Positions 11,400-23,305 are shown, numbered from the stretch's first letter. The stretch: 64,000 bases of DNA from Phlebiopsis flavidoalba (GCA_035772785.1 JAOCPU010000027.1:124001-188000); one strand, 5' to 3'. Notes: generated by a model not told the origin, from the letters alone. Numbers and translations: made by a program.

Positions 11400-14300
11400 T
11401 CATGGCACGACCCGCACAACACACGTCCCGCCGTCTTCTTAGCGGGCCAACGGGCCCTTCGCCGTCTCTTCTGAACACCTCTGGCGCCTTGTCAAAAGGC
11501 ACGACCCGCTGGCCGCCATCGTCGTGCTCGTCAGCAAACCCGCACGGGCGGACGGCGCCATCCTCGACCAAGGCGACGAGCGCACCTAGCGAGTCGCGAA
11601 TGTACGCCGCCTTCAAAGTCGAGGGTCCGCCGCGACGCTGACCCACGCATAGCTGAACGGTGCGCTTCTGCGTCTTGGCCTTGGTCGTCGTTGCTCCGGC
11701 GCAGGAGCGGCCCGAGGCTGTCCTTGCTCGGTGACTTGAGGCTGTGGACGCGGACTTGGTTCGGTGGCTGCTGTGCTCCTGCTCCGGCTGCGGACGACAT
11801 GGTGCGCTTCAGCGAGCGGAAGCCGGACGCGCGGTGGTCCTGCGCGGACGGGATCGGGCGCGAAGGCGTGTCCCCCACGAGTGTCGTGAACTGCGTCAGC
11901 GCAAACGTCCGCTTGTTCGCGCTCGAGCTCGCCCTGGTGCGACCCGGTGAGGAGCCCGACGGCGCGGTCGAGGGCGCAGACAGCGCGGCCTCCAGGGTCC
12001 TGCAGCGACGCGTCCTGCTCGAAGGGGTCGATTAACAACACCTTGCGGCTGACCTCCCAGAATATCGGTGCCCCCGACAGTGTCCAAAGATACCGTCGAA
12101 CGAACGCCCGTCCTGCGCGTAGCCTCTCGAGGACTTTCCATCGGCTCGCCTACACAGATAGCCTCCGCGCCCCAGGCACGCAGGCGCGCTTCGAGCCTGT
12201 CGAAGCGTGGTCTGTCCGTACGCTAGGCTCGGCGCGGAGGGGCCGTGGCGAACCCTCAGTATCGTCCTCATCACCAGAAGAAGCGTCCTCCCTCGCCACG
12301 GAGTCCGGCCCCTGCACGCCACACCATGACGACCGGTTAGCGTGCGATAGCAATCTGGACCGCGAGTGCGCCTGGCCCCGGTCGCGTGGCCCTGCAGACG
12401 AGGATCTCGCGCCCGCTTGGTGCCGAGTTTTTCCTGCGGCTGTCGGAGCTTGGCTTGGTTGGCAGGGAGAGATGACGTCTGCGAAGGTGCGTATCGCGCT
12501 GAAGGAGCGGGACTAGGCCGCAGATCGGCAATAATAAGGCCAGCTCTTCGATGGCTCAGGGACAGTCGGTGCCAACAGATCTTGGTGAAGTTGAGCGTAC
12601 TGAGATGTCTGTTGAAGTCTGACTTGGGTAGAGGATTTCGACCTGACGTTGCGAACGCCGCGCAGGAGGGAAAGAGTGTTGCCAGGTCTACGATACAAGG
12701 GGGGGTTTGCGGTTGCCCGTGTATCCGATGTCGCTTCAATCACGTATGAACTCATGACAATAGCACCGGACTGATCGAAACAATCTTAGTCGTAGGCACG
12801 AACAAAGAACAATGAAAGTACGACCCACCTTCTTTCGGATCGAGCAGGGGGAAGGTGGTGGGAGTCCAATCGCCCACTCACCTGACCGCCTGCGCCACGG
12901 GTCCGCCTTCACGTCCCACCCGACTTCGATGACTTTGCCCACAACACTACGACCGGGGATGAATCCAGCGCCCTTTGCTCCGTTCACTGTCTTCTCTTGC
13001 ACCAGTAGGGAGTCTAACGGATCCAGCCCGACCGCAAACACCTGGAGCAGAACATGCGAAGCAGGGACATACGACGGAGGAGGCAAGTGCTGTAGGTAAG
13101 CCACCGGAACAGGTAGAGTATCAAGTAAATGTGCAGGGGTCATAGATTCTTTGCCTTTACCCTTTGGCTTCTTGAACGGAAAGAAGCTGAACGAGAACGT
13201 CCGTCGCTTCTTCTTCTGCGCCGGCGTGGGGCTTTGTTGTGCAACTCCTCGTGTGACTTCCACGGTCGCCCATGCTCGTCTGAGCGATCCCGGCGCGTAC
13301 CAAGTCGATTTTACCGTCCCCAGAGGTCGCTTTCGGTTCCACCGCTGGGGGCCGCATGTGGAAGCGTCAGGCCAGATTTGGTCGGTGCACTTGGCTCGAG
13401 CGTTGGAGGTGGAATAGCGTGCGTAGGAAGCGTCTGAGAGAATGAGAACGACGAAGGAGAGATTGACCGAGAAAGTCGGCGAGTATGTTGGTACGGTCTT
13501 CCGGGGCTGGCCTAGAGATCGCGCGTTATGCTTGCACCCGTGCATCCGGATTCTCAGAGGCCTCATCACTTGACGACTCTTTGGCTGACCGACGAGACTG
13601 CGAACGAGGCGAGACCCTGTACCAACAGGCGTGCTGGTCGATACAACGTGTACGATCTCAGCCTCCTCCTCGAGTAGTGGCGACGTAACGGAGAGCGACT
13701 GGGCTCAGCGCTACTACCTCCAGGAGTGATGTCACTGTACTCGCTCTGGGGGGATCGTCTTCTTCCAGCAACGCAGACATCCGGCCACGGGCTTGAGCGC
13801 GGCTGCCACGCGACCTGCGCGAATGGCGCTTCCTGTGCTCGGCTGAAGGCGATAGCGGCGGATATGATTTACCCGGCGGTGGCAGCTTTGAGGGTGATGC
13901 AGGTGGTGGCGGCGGAGGCGGCAGCGCAGCAGAGATAGGGCTCTTCCCTTTACTTGGCAGCATTTGCGAATGCTTTCGTGGCGGAGTCCTGTTTGGCGGC
14001 GATCGCGGGCGCGAGCCACCGAACGTCTTTGGCCCAGTCCTCGTCCGTATATGTCTGGCGCCGTATGCTCTCGGTCCTGGGAACGCTTCCGGGTGGCAGA
14101 TAGCGGGCGGGGGCTGACCGCGGCGACGTCCGTTTGGGGTATGAAGGATGGTGTGGTCGACGACCGGGTATGATGCGAGCGAGCTATGTGATAGTTCTGA
14201 TTTCGCTCTTTGCTACTTTCCCTTGTCCGAGGTCATTATTGAAGTCATCTGCGTTGTCGTCGTTTTGCGCGAGATGAAGCAATGGTACCGGCAGTAGAAG

Positions 14301-15343
14301 AGCTCGACGAGGATGACAGCAGGGACGGCCTCGGATGAAGTGCGGGATATTGGGAGATGCGTCGCGGTCGTCAGTCGGAGTCAATGCATCGGGCGAAGAC
14401 TGCGAGCTTCTGGGCGAGCGCGACTTGGATATGGATGGTAGGGGAAGTAGTGCAGAAACCAAAGCTTTTTGGATCGATGATCATGCCTGCAGAGGTCCTT
14501 GAGTTCGTCGGTGAACCGTAGAGGCGGAGGGACCTCGGCGTATAGAAGACGTCGCCTTCACTATCACTCGACCCTTCCTGGTCTGAGTCCTCCTCGATAT
14601 CAATGTCCCTGACCGCGCGCCCGAGCTGGTGCTCGCAGGTTTGGATTCTGAGACGTACGACGACTGATAGGCCCGAGAGAAGGGAGGGGGGATTGTCTGG
14701 GGGTGGTATTTGAAGAGAAACTAGTGGGCCGGGGTGTAGGGAGAACGACGTAATGAAATTCGCATCAAAACGATCGTCCGTATTGGAGTGTGATGACGCC
14801 GTCGATTGGGTCAATAGCGTTCCCTGAGACTTTGGCCGTGGCGAGCTCGCCTGCCGAGATGTTCCTGAGGCCGGCCTACGACGCAGGGGATGAGAAAGAT
14901 ACCAACCACGATGAGCAAGCCAGAATACCTAGTGTTCCCTGCAAGCTATAGCACTCACCTCAGAGTCCTCCCCCAAGCGAGACGAACGTCGCGAGGACGC
15001 CTCCGAAATGCGTCCGGGCTTCGCTATAGCGCGAGCCTGACGAGGTTGAGTGAGAAATATCCTTGATTCCGAGTCTGCTGCTGTGAAGTAGGACTGCGGA
15101 CGAGAGTCGGCAGCTGACGATGCCTCCACGGCGGCCCGTAGGAGGTCGTTCTTGGTGGAATAGTAGTCCTTGGCAGTGGGGAAACGATATGACTGGGAGG
15201 GCGGCCCAGGATAGACTGAACGAGTGGGGTGGGCTTATGTTCGTCATCGTGCTAAGACGACGACGTAGGAGGGACGGACGTCGAGGACGTAGGGGACGAT
15301 GAGCATGCCACGTTCCCGAGAACTCCTCGAATCTCATCAACAC
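11400..15343 (-). CDS. MDR-superfamily (GroES/quinone-oxidoreductase-like) protein with long disordered N-terminus
   Basis: The medium-chain dehydrogenase fold is visible in the C-terminal half. The GroES-like part reads HVLLQVFAVGLDPLDSLLVQ then GFIPGRSVVGKVIEVGWDVK (13000-12880). Much further along come RLRAWGAEAI-like sequence, GRSFDGIFDTVGGTD-like sequence (about 12120-12060) and the terminal VVPFDKAPEVF and TCVVRVVP (to the TGA at 11400). Upstream is a long Ser/Pro-rich region: SPPTRSVYPGPPSQ, QSYFTAADSESRIFL, TSFSLHPGPLVSLQIPPPD, CEHQLGRAVRDIDIEED, an acidic Ser patch and a nine-Pro run at about 13920. An acidic insert SSGDEDDTEGS splits the nucleotide-binding half. Typical zinc-ligand motifs were not seen. 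The start is uncertain, and 15343-14180 could be a separate gene. Confidence 0.6.
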
Positions 15344-16145
15344 GCCGAGCCTCAGCGCTTGTCCGCTTCAATTGCGCTCATTTCGATCAAGTCGGTCCAA
15401 GTGGCGTCGGCGAGGTTGGCGATCGGTGCGCGAGTACAAGAGATACTGACTCTTCCACCCAGATGATGCATCTGAGGTAAACAAGACGAGGGACACCGTA
15501 GGTAAGATGGCAGTTCAGGAGATCACCTCCCGAATATAAAATTCTATCATGCTCAGAAGCGTTTTACCTTAACCGCCAACGTTACGTTTACCCTTATGGA
15601 TATCACCCAACTTACTCAACTTTTCGGGCGCATACAGAAGGCATGGTACGACGACTTGGAATGGCAAGTCATATTTTTGGGCTTTTTGCATCACCTTGAA
15701 TCTAACACGCCTTGATACTTGGTACATGATCCCTCCTATTCGAGGTATTGGAGGAAGCTCAGCGAGGGGCTGCCGATGTTTCGGCCAGGAGCCGTGGTCC
15801 GGAGGCCAAGTATCGGCAATGGCTGACTGACAGCCAATTTGTGGGCATCGCTTTAACGGTTACCACACATGTCAAACCGTCGTGGGCGGCTTCCATGGTT
15901 CTCGGTACCAAGTAATTAACAGTACCTTCCAGGGGGTGTGTTTCTCAAGTTGCCATGTAAATTAACCCAGGCAGCGGCAACTCGAAGCGTTGAGTTTTTG
16001 CGTACCCATCGACAACGGAGCCCTGTAAAAGAATGTGTAAACGGATTGAGATGAGTATTTGTTGCCACAGATTTAAATGCCATAAGATTATTTCACCCTA
16101 GTATGCTACCCAAAAAAAAAAAAAAGACCTAGAAACGTTCGTCCT
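15344..16145. other. Intergenic region upstream of the MDR gene
   Basis: About 800 bases without a convincing ORF. It is A+T-richer than neighbouring sequence, with TATAAAA at about 15535 and an A13 run at about 16112. It probably contains the MDR promoter and the 3' UTR of the nucleolar GTPase gene. Confidence 0.5.
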
Positions 16146-18559
16146 TTAAAAGGAAAGAACTGTTTGAACTCGTATTGCCTCCTCTGCCTGCGGGTCCAGC
16201 AGGTGCAGCCTTTTTCGACAACTGCAGCGGTTTGGCGGACCTTCTTGGCTGGGGAGAGTTTTGTCCACGCTTGGCCTTAGCCTTGCGGCTTCGGCGTAAC
16301 CTGCGGCTTGGCTTGGATGGCGCTGCTGAAGAGCCACGCGCGACAGCAGCTGAACAGAGCTTGCTTTACTGCTTTTGGGTTCCGTCGTAACGGCGACCTT
16401 CTTCGCCGTCTTGCGGATGTGGTGTTTGAGCCGCCGTTTCCTCTTGCCAACTGGCGTGCGGCTCTTCATCTTCGTCATCCTCCCCGAGCGTCGTCGATCC
16501 TCTCCGTCTTCGTCCTCTCCTTCTTCATCGACATCCTCGTCTCTTCTTCTGAGCCCTCGACTCTCTCTGCACTATCTGAATCCTCATCCGCCTGCGCATC
16601 TTCGTGACGGCCTCGGCATCCTCATCGTCTGACGCGACCATTGAAACGCCTCCAGCGCGAGCCTGCCGCTCTCACCGTAGACAGGAACTAAAGCTTGACA
16701 CCCCGTACCAACTTCCTCCGTTCCTTCCGAGTAGGCAGCGTTGCAAGGACCTTTTCATCCGCCGCGTATAGCTTCGGGACCGGAGGGTCAATGACAGATG
16801 ACGAGCTAGAAGCTGGGAGTGTGAAACGGGGGAACTTCCCTGTACTCCAGTCGCGCAGGAGGATCCTGGATGCACCCGCGAGATCCAGAACGCCGCCCTA
16901 GTCAACGGTCAGCAATTGGAAGTGGGGAGAGTTTAGACCTAGCGCACCTTTTTGACGAGCCCATTCGCACGCGCCAGAGCAGACAAGAATGCGGTTGTGT
17001 CTTTGTCGGCAAAAGCGGGGAGGTTATAGAAGAGCATCAAGTCTTCCCTACTTGCGCGGGCGACGATCTCGTGAACTGAATGCGATACCACAATTAGGCT
17101 CGCAAGACCAGGGAGATCATCCCAAAAAACTCACCGACGGTTCTGTAATCCTTCAGCGTCATGCACCCTTGGTTGCGAACCTAGGAGATTCTCGCGCAGG
17201 GGCGAATTTCCCCGCCGTATTTTCAAGGTCTCCTCTGTCGAGGAAGCTCAGGCTGAAACCGGGAGTGATCACACTAACGAGTAGACTTTTCCGCACCGAC
17301 TTGAAGGGCGACCTCTTGGGATAAACGGTAAGTACTCGCCCATCTTGAGTTGCTCGGCTTGTACACCGGCCAAGTAGATTTGCGGGCAAGCGAGTTGATG
17401 AACGAGCTCTTCCAGACTTTAGAATAAGGTTTAGCGACGTCGATGTGTCACCAATGAAAGAGCATACGTTATGCAGTACCCACGCAGCCACAAGAAGAGG
17501 CTCAGCAGAGTCTTCTTCTGCGGCCCACTTTTTTCCAAAGGCGTCGATGATAGCTAGCTTTGCCACCAACTGCAATCATCTGCGGCGTTCCTTTAGCCCT
17601 TACCTTCACGGGCTATGACGGCCTCTGCAGGGAGGACTAAGAATCGCCGAGTGCCAGAGCGTAAGAATTAGCCACGGCTTGTATGTTGACCCACGAATTA
17701 GAGCAGGCGCCGACGAGCGGATGCAGATCCCCGATAGGGCACCCATCTTCCCCTCGCAGTTGTACATATGCGGCACCAGAAAAAGTAATTTTAAGCCAAA
17801 AGTTTCCGCACGCACCAAATTTGTGTTGAGCACTTTTCAGCCAGCTTCCTTCCGCATCATCCGCACAAAGCCTTAAACGAGCTCCTCGATGTGCTCGCTG
17901 TGGTACTACGCAGTGGCCGCGTCCCCGGGCATCGAGAGTTTTCTATGATCACATCCGCGCGGACTGATCGATGACTGCTACTTGAGGGTGGGGAATTCGT
18001 GGTTCTTGCGTGCTGAGCTTCTTCATCTTCTTTAGCACGCTCCAAGCGGCAGGTGCATCTTTGGACTTGCTAGTGCTGGGCCCACGCCTGGTGGAGAGGA
18101 AGCGCACCAATCCCACGTGCAAGCGACCTCTGAACCCTCATCGTCCCGAAGCATCGTCCGCGTTCTGAAGCATTTTAGCAGCTTTCTTCGACATTTGTTC
18201 TCCTCCTTGCGACGCTGCTTGGCTTCTATTCTGCACTGAATCTAGCCCGTGAGCATATGCATACCACCTGAGCTCATGAAAGCGTACCTGTCTGCGCTGC
18301 TCGGACTACTTCCGCAAGGATTTGGTCCTTGTACTGGAAGTTGTTTGGGGATACCGGGATCCTTCTTCTGCTCTGGAGATCGGGTCAGCATATAAAGCAA
18401 ATAGAGTGTACATGAACTGTACTCGACTTCCACTGAGATTTTTCTTCGCCTCTTTCTTTCGCTTCTCCTCGTCTCTGCTACCTTGTGCTTGATCTTTTCG
18501 CGTTTAGAGTGCGTCTGGCCACGCCTTACTCGTCTCTGATGGGTAAATTTGAGTATCAC
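16146..18559 (-). CDS. grn1: Grn1/GNL3L-type nucleolar GTPase (ribosome biogenesis)
   Basis: This circularly permuted GTPase family (nucleostemin, GNL3L, Grn1, Nug1) acts in 60S ribosome assembly in the nucleolus. The N-terminus is basic (KREKIKHKVAETRRSERKRR), as in the GNL3 N-terminal domain, and after an intron reads KKDPGIPKQLPVQ, a family hallmark. The G1 region reads GKSSFINSLARKS when one slip is allowed (17430-17390), and ITPGFSLSFLDRGDLE follows as the switch/G3 region. Next is FYNLPAFADKDTTAFL, VKKGGVLDLAGASRILLRDW, and STGKFPRFTLP as in other members. A Lys/Arg- and acid-rich tail ends the protein. Many slips are present between 17100 and 18100. The start exon is not certain. Grn1 versus Nug1 is hard to separate here. 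Confidence 0.78.
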
Positions 18560-19676
18560 GCATACGACAATATAGAGCTCTGTACAACACTACTCTTCCT
18601 GATACGAGGCATTTTGAAGGAGTCTCAAACCAGAGGTCGAACCAATGGAGTGGAGAGAGTCATGTACCAGTGGAATTTTCGGTAAGCGGCCACTTGGACG
18701 AAACTCATCCGCGCGTGAGTGTCTGCATTTTTTTTTTTTTTTCGCTTCGACATACGACACGGCATATATGTCAGCCTTCATCCCATGTTCGCAGTGCGTT
18801 TGGAGTTAACTTTCTCTGAGACTAATGTAAGCGATTAGTCGCTAAGCCTAGGTATATCGGCTTCGTTTCACCACGGACCTGATCGCACAAGATGGAGCAT
18901 TACTATATATATAACATTGATGCGTAAGGACGACAAGTGGGTATTGTAAGGATTTGTTTGCAGGCAGTGTGCCAACGAGCAAGCAGAATGAGGGACACAA
19001 AGTATAGGCACAGCGACAACAACCGACGAGGAATAGTGGCGGACGGGATGTAGCCTTACCATGACGGCTAGGAGGGGTCCGTCTGATTTTTGCGGTGGCT
19101 GACCGTAAACACGTAACGTCTTCTGTACTTGCACGCGGTGCTGTCAAACGAGTTAGCGCACTCACCATTGATCGACGCCACACTGTGCCGCGTCGCGAAA
19201 GAGGACATCTGCGTTGTCCTTGCCAGAGGCTTGCGCGTCAAGCCACCTTGCAGATCATTTCATAATGTGCGGCCTTGTACTTGGGTTTAGGACATTTTCA
19301 GTGCGTACAGACTGGTGCGAAGGGATTACAAGATATTGAAGTGCGATACGGAGCAAAACTTGACAACTTGGGATATTGTGCTATTGAACGCATTGCAGGA
19401 CGAGGTCTTCCACAGACAAAAAACCTATGAAACAACTTTGAATGACAAATCGTGCATTGAAGATATATCGGGAACCGCTGCAGGCTCGTCTCCCGCATCT
19501 TGCACCACTAGCACACGAGTCTTCCTTCCCGAACTGAGATTGGTAGCCAAGCGAGTTGGTTATGACCACATCAGTGGGCGACACGAAATCATATCATACC
19601 ACAACCAGTTCCTTCACTCCAGCGGGGCTCCCCGTTAGAACGGAGGAGGAGGCCGCGGCGCCAGAAGAGGGGCCAT
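18560..19676. other. Intergenic region, possible small unrecognised exon
   Basis: Between the 5' end of grn1 and the 3' end of the Tra2-type gene. On the minus strand MSSFATRHSVASINGE (about 19211-19164) is followed by VQVQKTLRVYGQPPQKSDGP in another frame (about 19130-19070). This could be one short gene, but I recognise no family. A T14 tract lies at about 18729. Nothing else is evident. Confidence 0.3.
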
Positions 19677-20630
19677 CTAGTCAACGTGCCACGAGCAGGG
19701 CTGCTTCCGCCGCGGAGGGCTGCGAGAGTAGCTGCGACGCCTCCTGTACTCGGGCGAGTAGCGGCTACGGGGAGGGCGGCTTCGGCGGTCACGCCAGTCC
19801 TTGTTCTCTTCCGTAATGATCCCTGTCCCTGTCATCCCCTGTCGTAGCGGCGGGGATACGGGTCGCGGTCGCGCTCACGGTCACGGCGATCACGGTAGGA
19901 GTCACCACCCGCCACGGTAATCATCGTAGCGATCCTCACGACCGCCGCTGTACACATCCCGGCCACGACGACGGCGATGGCCCATGTATTCTCCCGGAGT
20001 GGGTGCATGGGGCCTGTCAGTCACCGAATAGTCAACACGGATTCGGCGACCGTTCAATTCCTGAGAAACAGATGTTAGCCACTGGCGCGAGCTTACTCTG
20101 AGCTGTGTACTTACTACACCATTAAGTTCCTTGATGCACCTTCCAGCTTCTTCAGTCGTTGACATTGTGATGAAACCGAAGCCACGAGAGCGGTCCGACT
20201 GCGCATTGTCGTGAGTGGCGGACCGCATACATTGACGAAGCAACTTACCCTTTGATCGTATACAATGACAACCTTCTCAACACGACCGAAGCGACTGAAT
20301 TCCTCGTCGAGATCGCGTTCAAAAACGGTGCGAATACTCAAACCGAACACACCCAACACGTTGGAAGGGTTAGGCGCCTGCTTCGTCACGTCCAGAACAC
20401 GCGTACTAGGCGAGGTAGAATAGACTAACGATGGGCGCGGTGGGTCTCTTGGCTACTGGAGAGGGCCTGCGATAGGATTCGCGAGCTGGGCTACGAGAAC
20501 GCGACCTACCCCTAGCCGGTGGGGCATCCCTGTCGCGGTCGAGGGTTGGCTACCCGCGGGTGGCTCGTTTGTAGGCTTCGGCGTAGGGGTCGGCAGGAGG
20601 AGGAGCAGATTCGCCGTACTGAGTTTCCAT
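19677..20630 (-). CDS. tra2: Tra2-type SR splicing factor (single RRM)
   Basis: An RNA-binding SR protein of the transformer-2 type, acting in the nucleus in splice-site choice. The start METQYGESAPPPADPYAEAY is followed by an RS stretch (GRSRSRSPARESYRRPSP). The RRM begins NPSNVLGVFGLSIRT, ERDLDEEFSRFGRVEKVVIV, then after an intron SDRSRGFGFITMSTTEEA (RNP1 is RGFGFITM), CIKELNGV, another intron and ELNGRRIRVDYSVTDRPHAP. PTPGEYMGHRRRRGRD is the usual linker. The tail is Arg/Asp/Ser-rich and ends SYSRSPPRR..WHVD before TAG at 19677. Slips occur near 19900, 19850 and 20540. It shares a promoter with eL18. Confidence 0.88.
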
Positions 20631-20897
20631 GGTTAGCGTGAATGAGGTGTTAGGGGAGTTCGGACGTGGAGGACAACGACGAGAGAGGGGGTGACTCACC
20701 ATTCTCGTCGCAGGAGAGTGGTTTGAGCGTCGCAATTGTTTGGCCTTGTTTGTTCCGCGGGGTTCGGGCTATTTTGTGTCTCCGCGATTCATGGCGCCGA
20801 AAACCTTATTTTTGGGTCCTTGCTAGTTCTTCAGCCACCTTTCCCCGCCGTCGTTTGGCTCGGTCCCTAATCAGCAAGTCCCCCCGGCAAGCGCAAG
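20631..20897. promoter_or_regulatory. Bidirectional promoter tra2/RPL18
   Basis: About 270 bases between two divergent start codons of highly expressed RNA-biology genes. The eL18 side has a pyrimidine-rich block (CCTTTCCCCGCCGTCG) and short leader; no TATA box is visible. GGGCGC/ATTTTTGGG-like elements at 20790-20820 were noted but cannot be assigned. Confidence 0.5.
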
Positions 20898-21695
20898 ATG
20901 TTGAGCTCGTCGTCACGCACGTTCTGGAGGCCGTTATGCTGAAGGTGGTTCTGGCTATGTGTGTAGGGTATCGACATCGTCAAGCACCACGTCAAGAAGG
21001 GCAACCGTACCGCCCCCAAGAGCGAGGATCCTTACCTGCTCTTGCTCGTGTCCCTCGTCAGGTGTGTCCTAAAAGCGCATTCCCTCCGAGTGTCCCTGAG
21101 CTCATTGATATGTGCTAGTTGTACCGCTTCCTGGCGCGGCGTACCGACTCGGCGTTCAACAAGGTCTTATAAGCCCTACAAATTGAATTCCCACCAGTAC
21201 TGAAATGCTATGTCATAGACCATCCTCCACCGTCTCTTCCTCTCCAAGATCAACCGTCCGCCAATCTCCCTCTCCCGCATCCTCAAGGAGACATCGAGCG
21301 CCGCTGACCGCGAGGCGAAGACCATTGTCATTGTCGGAACCGTCACTGATGATGTCCGCCTGCTCGAGGTCCCCAAGTTGACCGTTGCTGCCCTCCGCTT
21401 CACCCAGTCCGCTAAGGAGCGCATCCTCAAGGCTGGCGGTGAGGTCCTGACCCTCGACACTCTCGCTGTCCGGGCCACCCACTGGCTCGAACACCATCTT
21501 GCTCCGTGGCAAGAGGAACACCCGGGAAGCCGTCAAGCACTTTGGTTATGGGCCCCCACAAGAACAAGAAGCCCTACACTATCTCCAAGGGCCGCAAGGT
21601 ATGCTCTCAAGCGTTTGCAGCGGGAACTGCATCTGATCTGTTTGCAGTTCGAGCGTGCTCGTGGTCGCCGAAAGTCCCGTGGCTTCAAGGTATAA
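20898..21695 (+). CDS. RPL18: 60S ribosomal protein eL18
   Basis: Structural protein of the large ribosomal subunit. After the start, [78 protein letters not shown] and [19 protein letters not shown] match eL18 closely. The end is [15 protein letters not shown] with TAA at 21693-21695. Introns lie at 21062-21118, 21164-21218 and 21599-21647. The initiator ATG (20898) seems to stand alone as an exon: the next codon GGT begins at 20967 after an acceptor TGTGTAG. The donor reads ATG|TTGAGC and probably lost one G. Extra bases at about 21477 and 21546 break the frame of this essential protein. Confidence 0.93.
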
Positions 21696-22948
21696 GCGTA
21701 CCTTCAAAATGGACGTCCATTCGGCTTGGGCGCCGTTGCTTCAGGGCACGGCATGCTGGTGGTGGTGGGACCCCTCTGTGCGTTATGGGTGGCTGCGTTT
21801 CTTTACGACTATACTATATGCAAGATGCAACAGCTGTGACGTATGCCCTCTATACGAACGCGCACCCCGCTTTGGCGGGATTTTCGGCTTGTATTTTAAT
21901 CTATTCGCGCTGCAAAACAACTACACGGCCAAACGTCGACGCGTAAGTGACCGCGATAACCTTGTGTTGCAAGGCTGCATGATGGCGAGCCTATCGAACA
22001 AGTCATCAGGGTTCCAATGTGTTCAATAATCGCCCAACGAGGGTCAAAAGAACTTGAAATTCATGAGTTTCCCGCCAGATCCTCTAGGATATCTGAGCGA
22101 CGTCGTTAATATGGTTTTTCACCCATCCCACAGGGCCACTGATGACACCGAGCATGTCCTGGCAAAACATCGTCGAGTGAGTTTTCCTCGTACGTACGTC
22201 AAGCTTGCATCCCAGGCCTTCCATGGTATCTCGACCACGTCTCGGTTCGTTAAATGTGTGATTTTAGCCAAGATGTTTACATACGAGACCTAGTTGTAAC
22301 CAGTTACAGATCAGAGCAGGAGATCGTTCTGCATTTGGCAGGCTGACCCGGGGTGGCGTAGTTGCAAAGGCACGGCGCTAAGCGCCATGACGCAACCTGA
22401 ACCTAGTCTACCACCTCTGTTGTGGTATTGCTTCACAGCCAGGGCTTTAAGCCCACAAAGAACCATTTGAACAAGGCTACATTAACCAATAGACCCGACT
22501 ATCTCACTCACGGAGGTCTATGTGCTCGTCGCCCGGTTAAAGTTGGCTGGTCCGGGCGGCACGATGTTGCCTGATGTCTCCCGGTACCTTTCAACGCATA
22601 TCTTCAACTCAGTGCATAGTGAGTGACATAATTATGTTACATATTACAGCGTAACTAACGAGATACATTGCTTTTAAAGCCGTAACTAAACTACCGTTGA
22701 CGTCGTCCGGACTTTCCCGCACATCGCCGCAGGCAGGGCGATACGTCATGTCGCGCAGTTTACCATCTTAGCAGGAAGTCGCTAAAACGATGTAAATGCA
22801 TCCCGTACTTGAGGGTACATCTACGCGCACCGAAATCCAGGTATGTATCCGCATTCTCCTCCTCCGTTGATGACGGGCCTTTCTCACTTGCGCAATTCAG
22901 TCATATCCAGCCCTCGCTCGCGCTGCATATAGCATCGAACAACCTACC
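21696..22948. other. eL18 3' region and intergenic DNA
   Basis: No gene recognised. The first few hundred bases presumably contain the eL18 3' UTR. Around 22361-22454 there is a cluster of short perfect inverted repeats, listed separately. The remainder shows only short unrelated ORFs. Confidence 0.45.
22361..22454. repeat. Cluster of three short inverted repeats
   Basis: GTTGC (22361-22365) pairs with GCAAC (22392-22396) and encloses GGCGCTAAGCGCC (22374-22386), giving a nested hairpin. ACCACCTCTGTTGTGGT (22410-22426) and GGGCTTTAAGCCC (22442-22454) are two further hairpins within 60 bases. There is no T-loop consensus, so it is not a tRNA. It may be a structured RNA, a decayed element or chance. 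Confidence 0.4.
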
Positions 22949-23305
22949 ATGTCGCAAAGCATCCGCCACCGCCGCTCGCCCTCCATCCCGCTCACAACAT
23001 CCGCACCCCGACACGTGTCGCGCGATAGGCACGTCGTTCCCGCCTCCGCAGGCCTCGGCCAGAAGGCGCAGCCTGCGACGCTTTCTCCCGTCGATTACGA
23101 TCGCAAACTCTGATTTCAGCCATCGCCGCGGCGCGCGCGCCACCGCGGAACACTGTTCGCTGCCCCGACGGCCCTTTTTATCGGGCGAGTTACGGCATGC
23201 CCCTCCATGCAAATCGCGCCGGGAGCTTCGATGCCACGCACCGTTCCTGAGAGGCCGGAGATGTTCGATCGCTGGTGTACTTCTCGCGGTACGAGAGGTT
23301 TGGTG
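22949..23305 (+). CDS. Candidate exon of a hypothetical protein
   Basis: Family not recognised. The ATG at 22949 opens MSQSIRHRRSPSIPLTTSAP, then RDRHVVPASAGLGQKAQP and TLSPVDYDRKL. With slips, DGPFYRASYGMPLHANRAG and RPEMFDRWYTSRYERFGG follow, meeting a canonical donor GTAAGT at 23306. The amino-acid composition and the donor favour a real disordered N-terminal exon. No partner exon could be identified downstream because the following sequence turns into GC-rich DNA. A 203-codon minus-strand ORF overlaps and is judged spurious. Confidence 0.33.

Noticed and set aside
12032..12739. 235-codon minus-strand ORF as an independent gene
   Set aside because: Same strand as the MDR gene but mixes frames and an intron; the motif-bearing sequence here lies in other frames and fits the MDR protein.
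16112..16124. Homopolymer tracts (A13 here, T14 at about 18729, A12 at about 61290, C10 at about 28750) as functional signals
   Set aside because: Placed in intergenic, intronic or error-prone positions with no associated element; probably length-variable runs.
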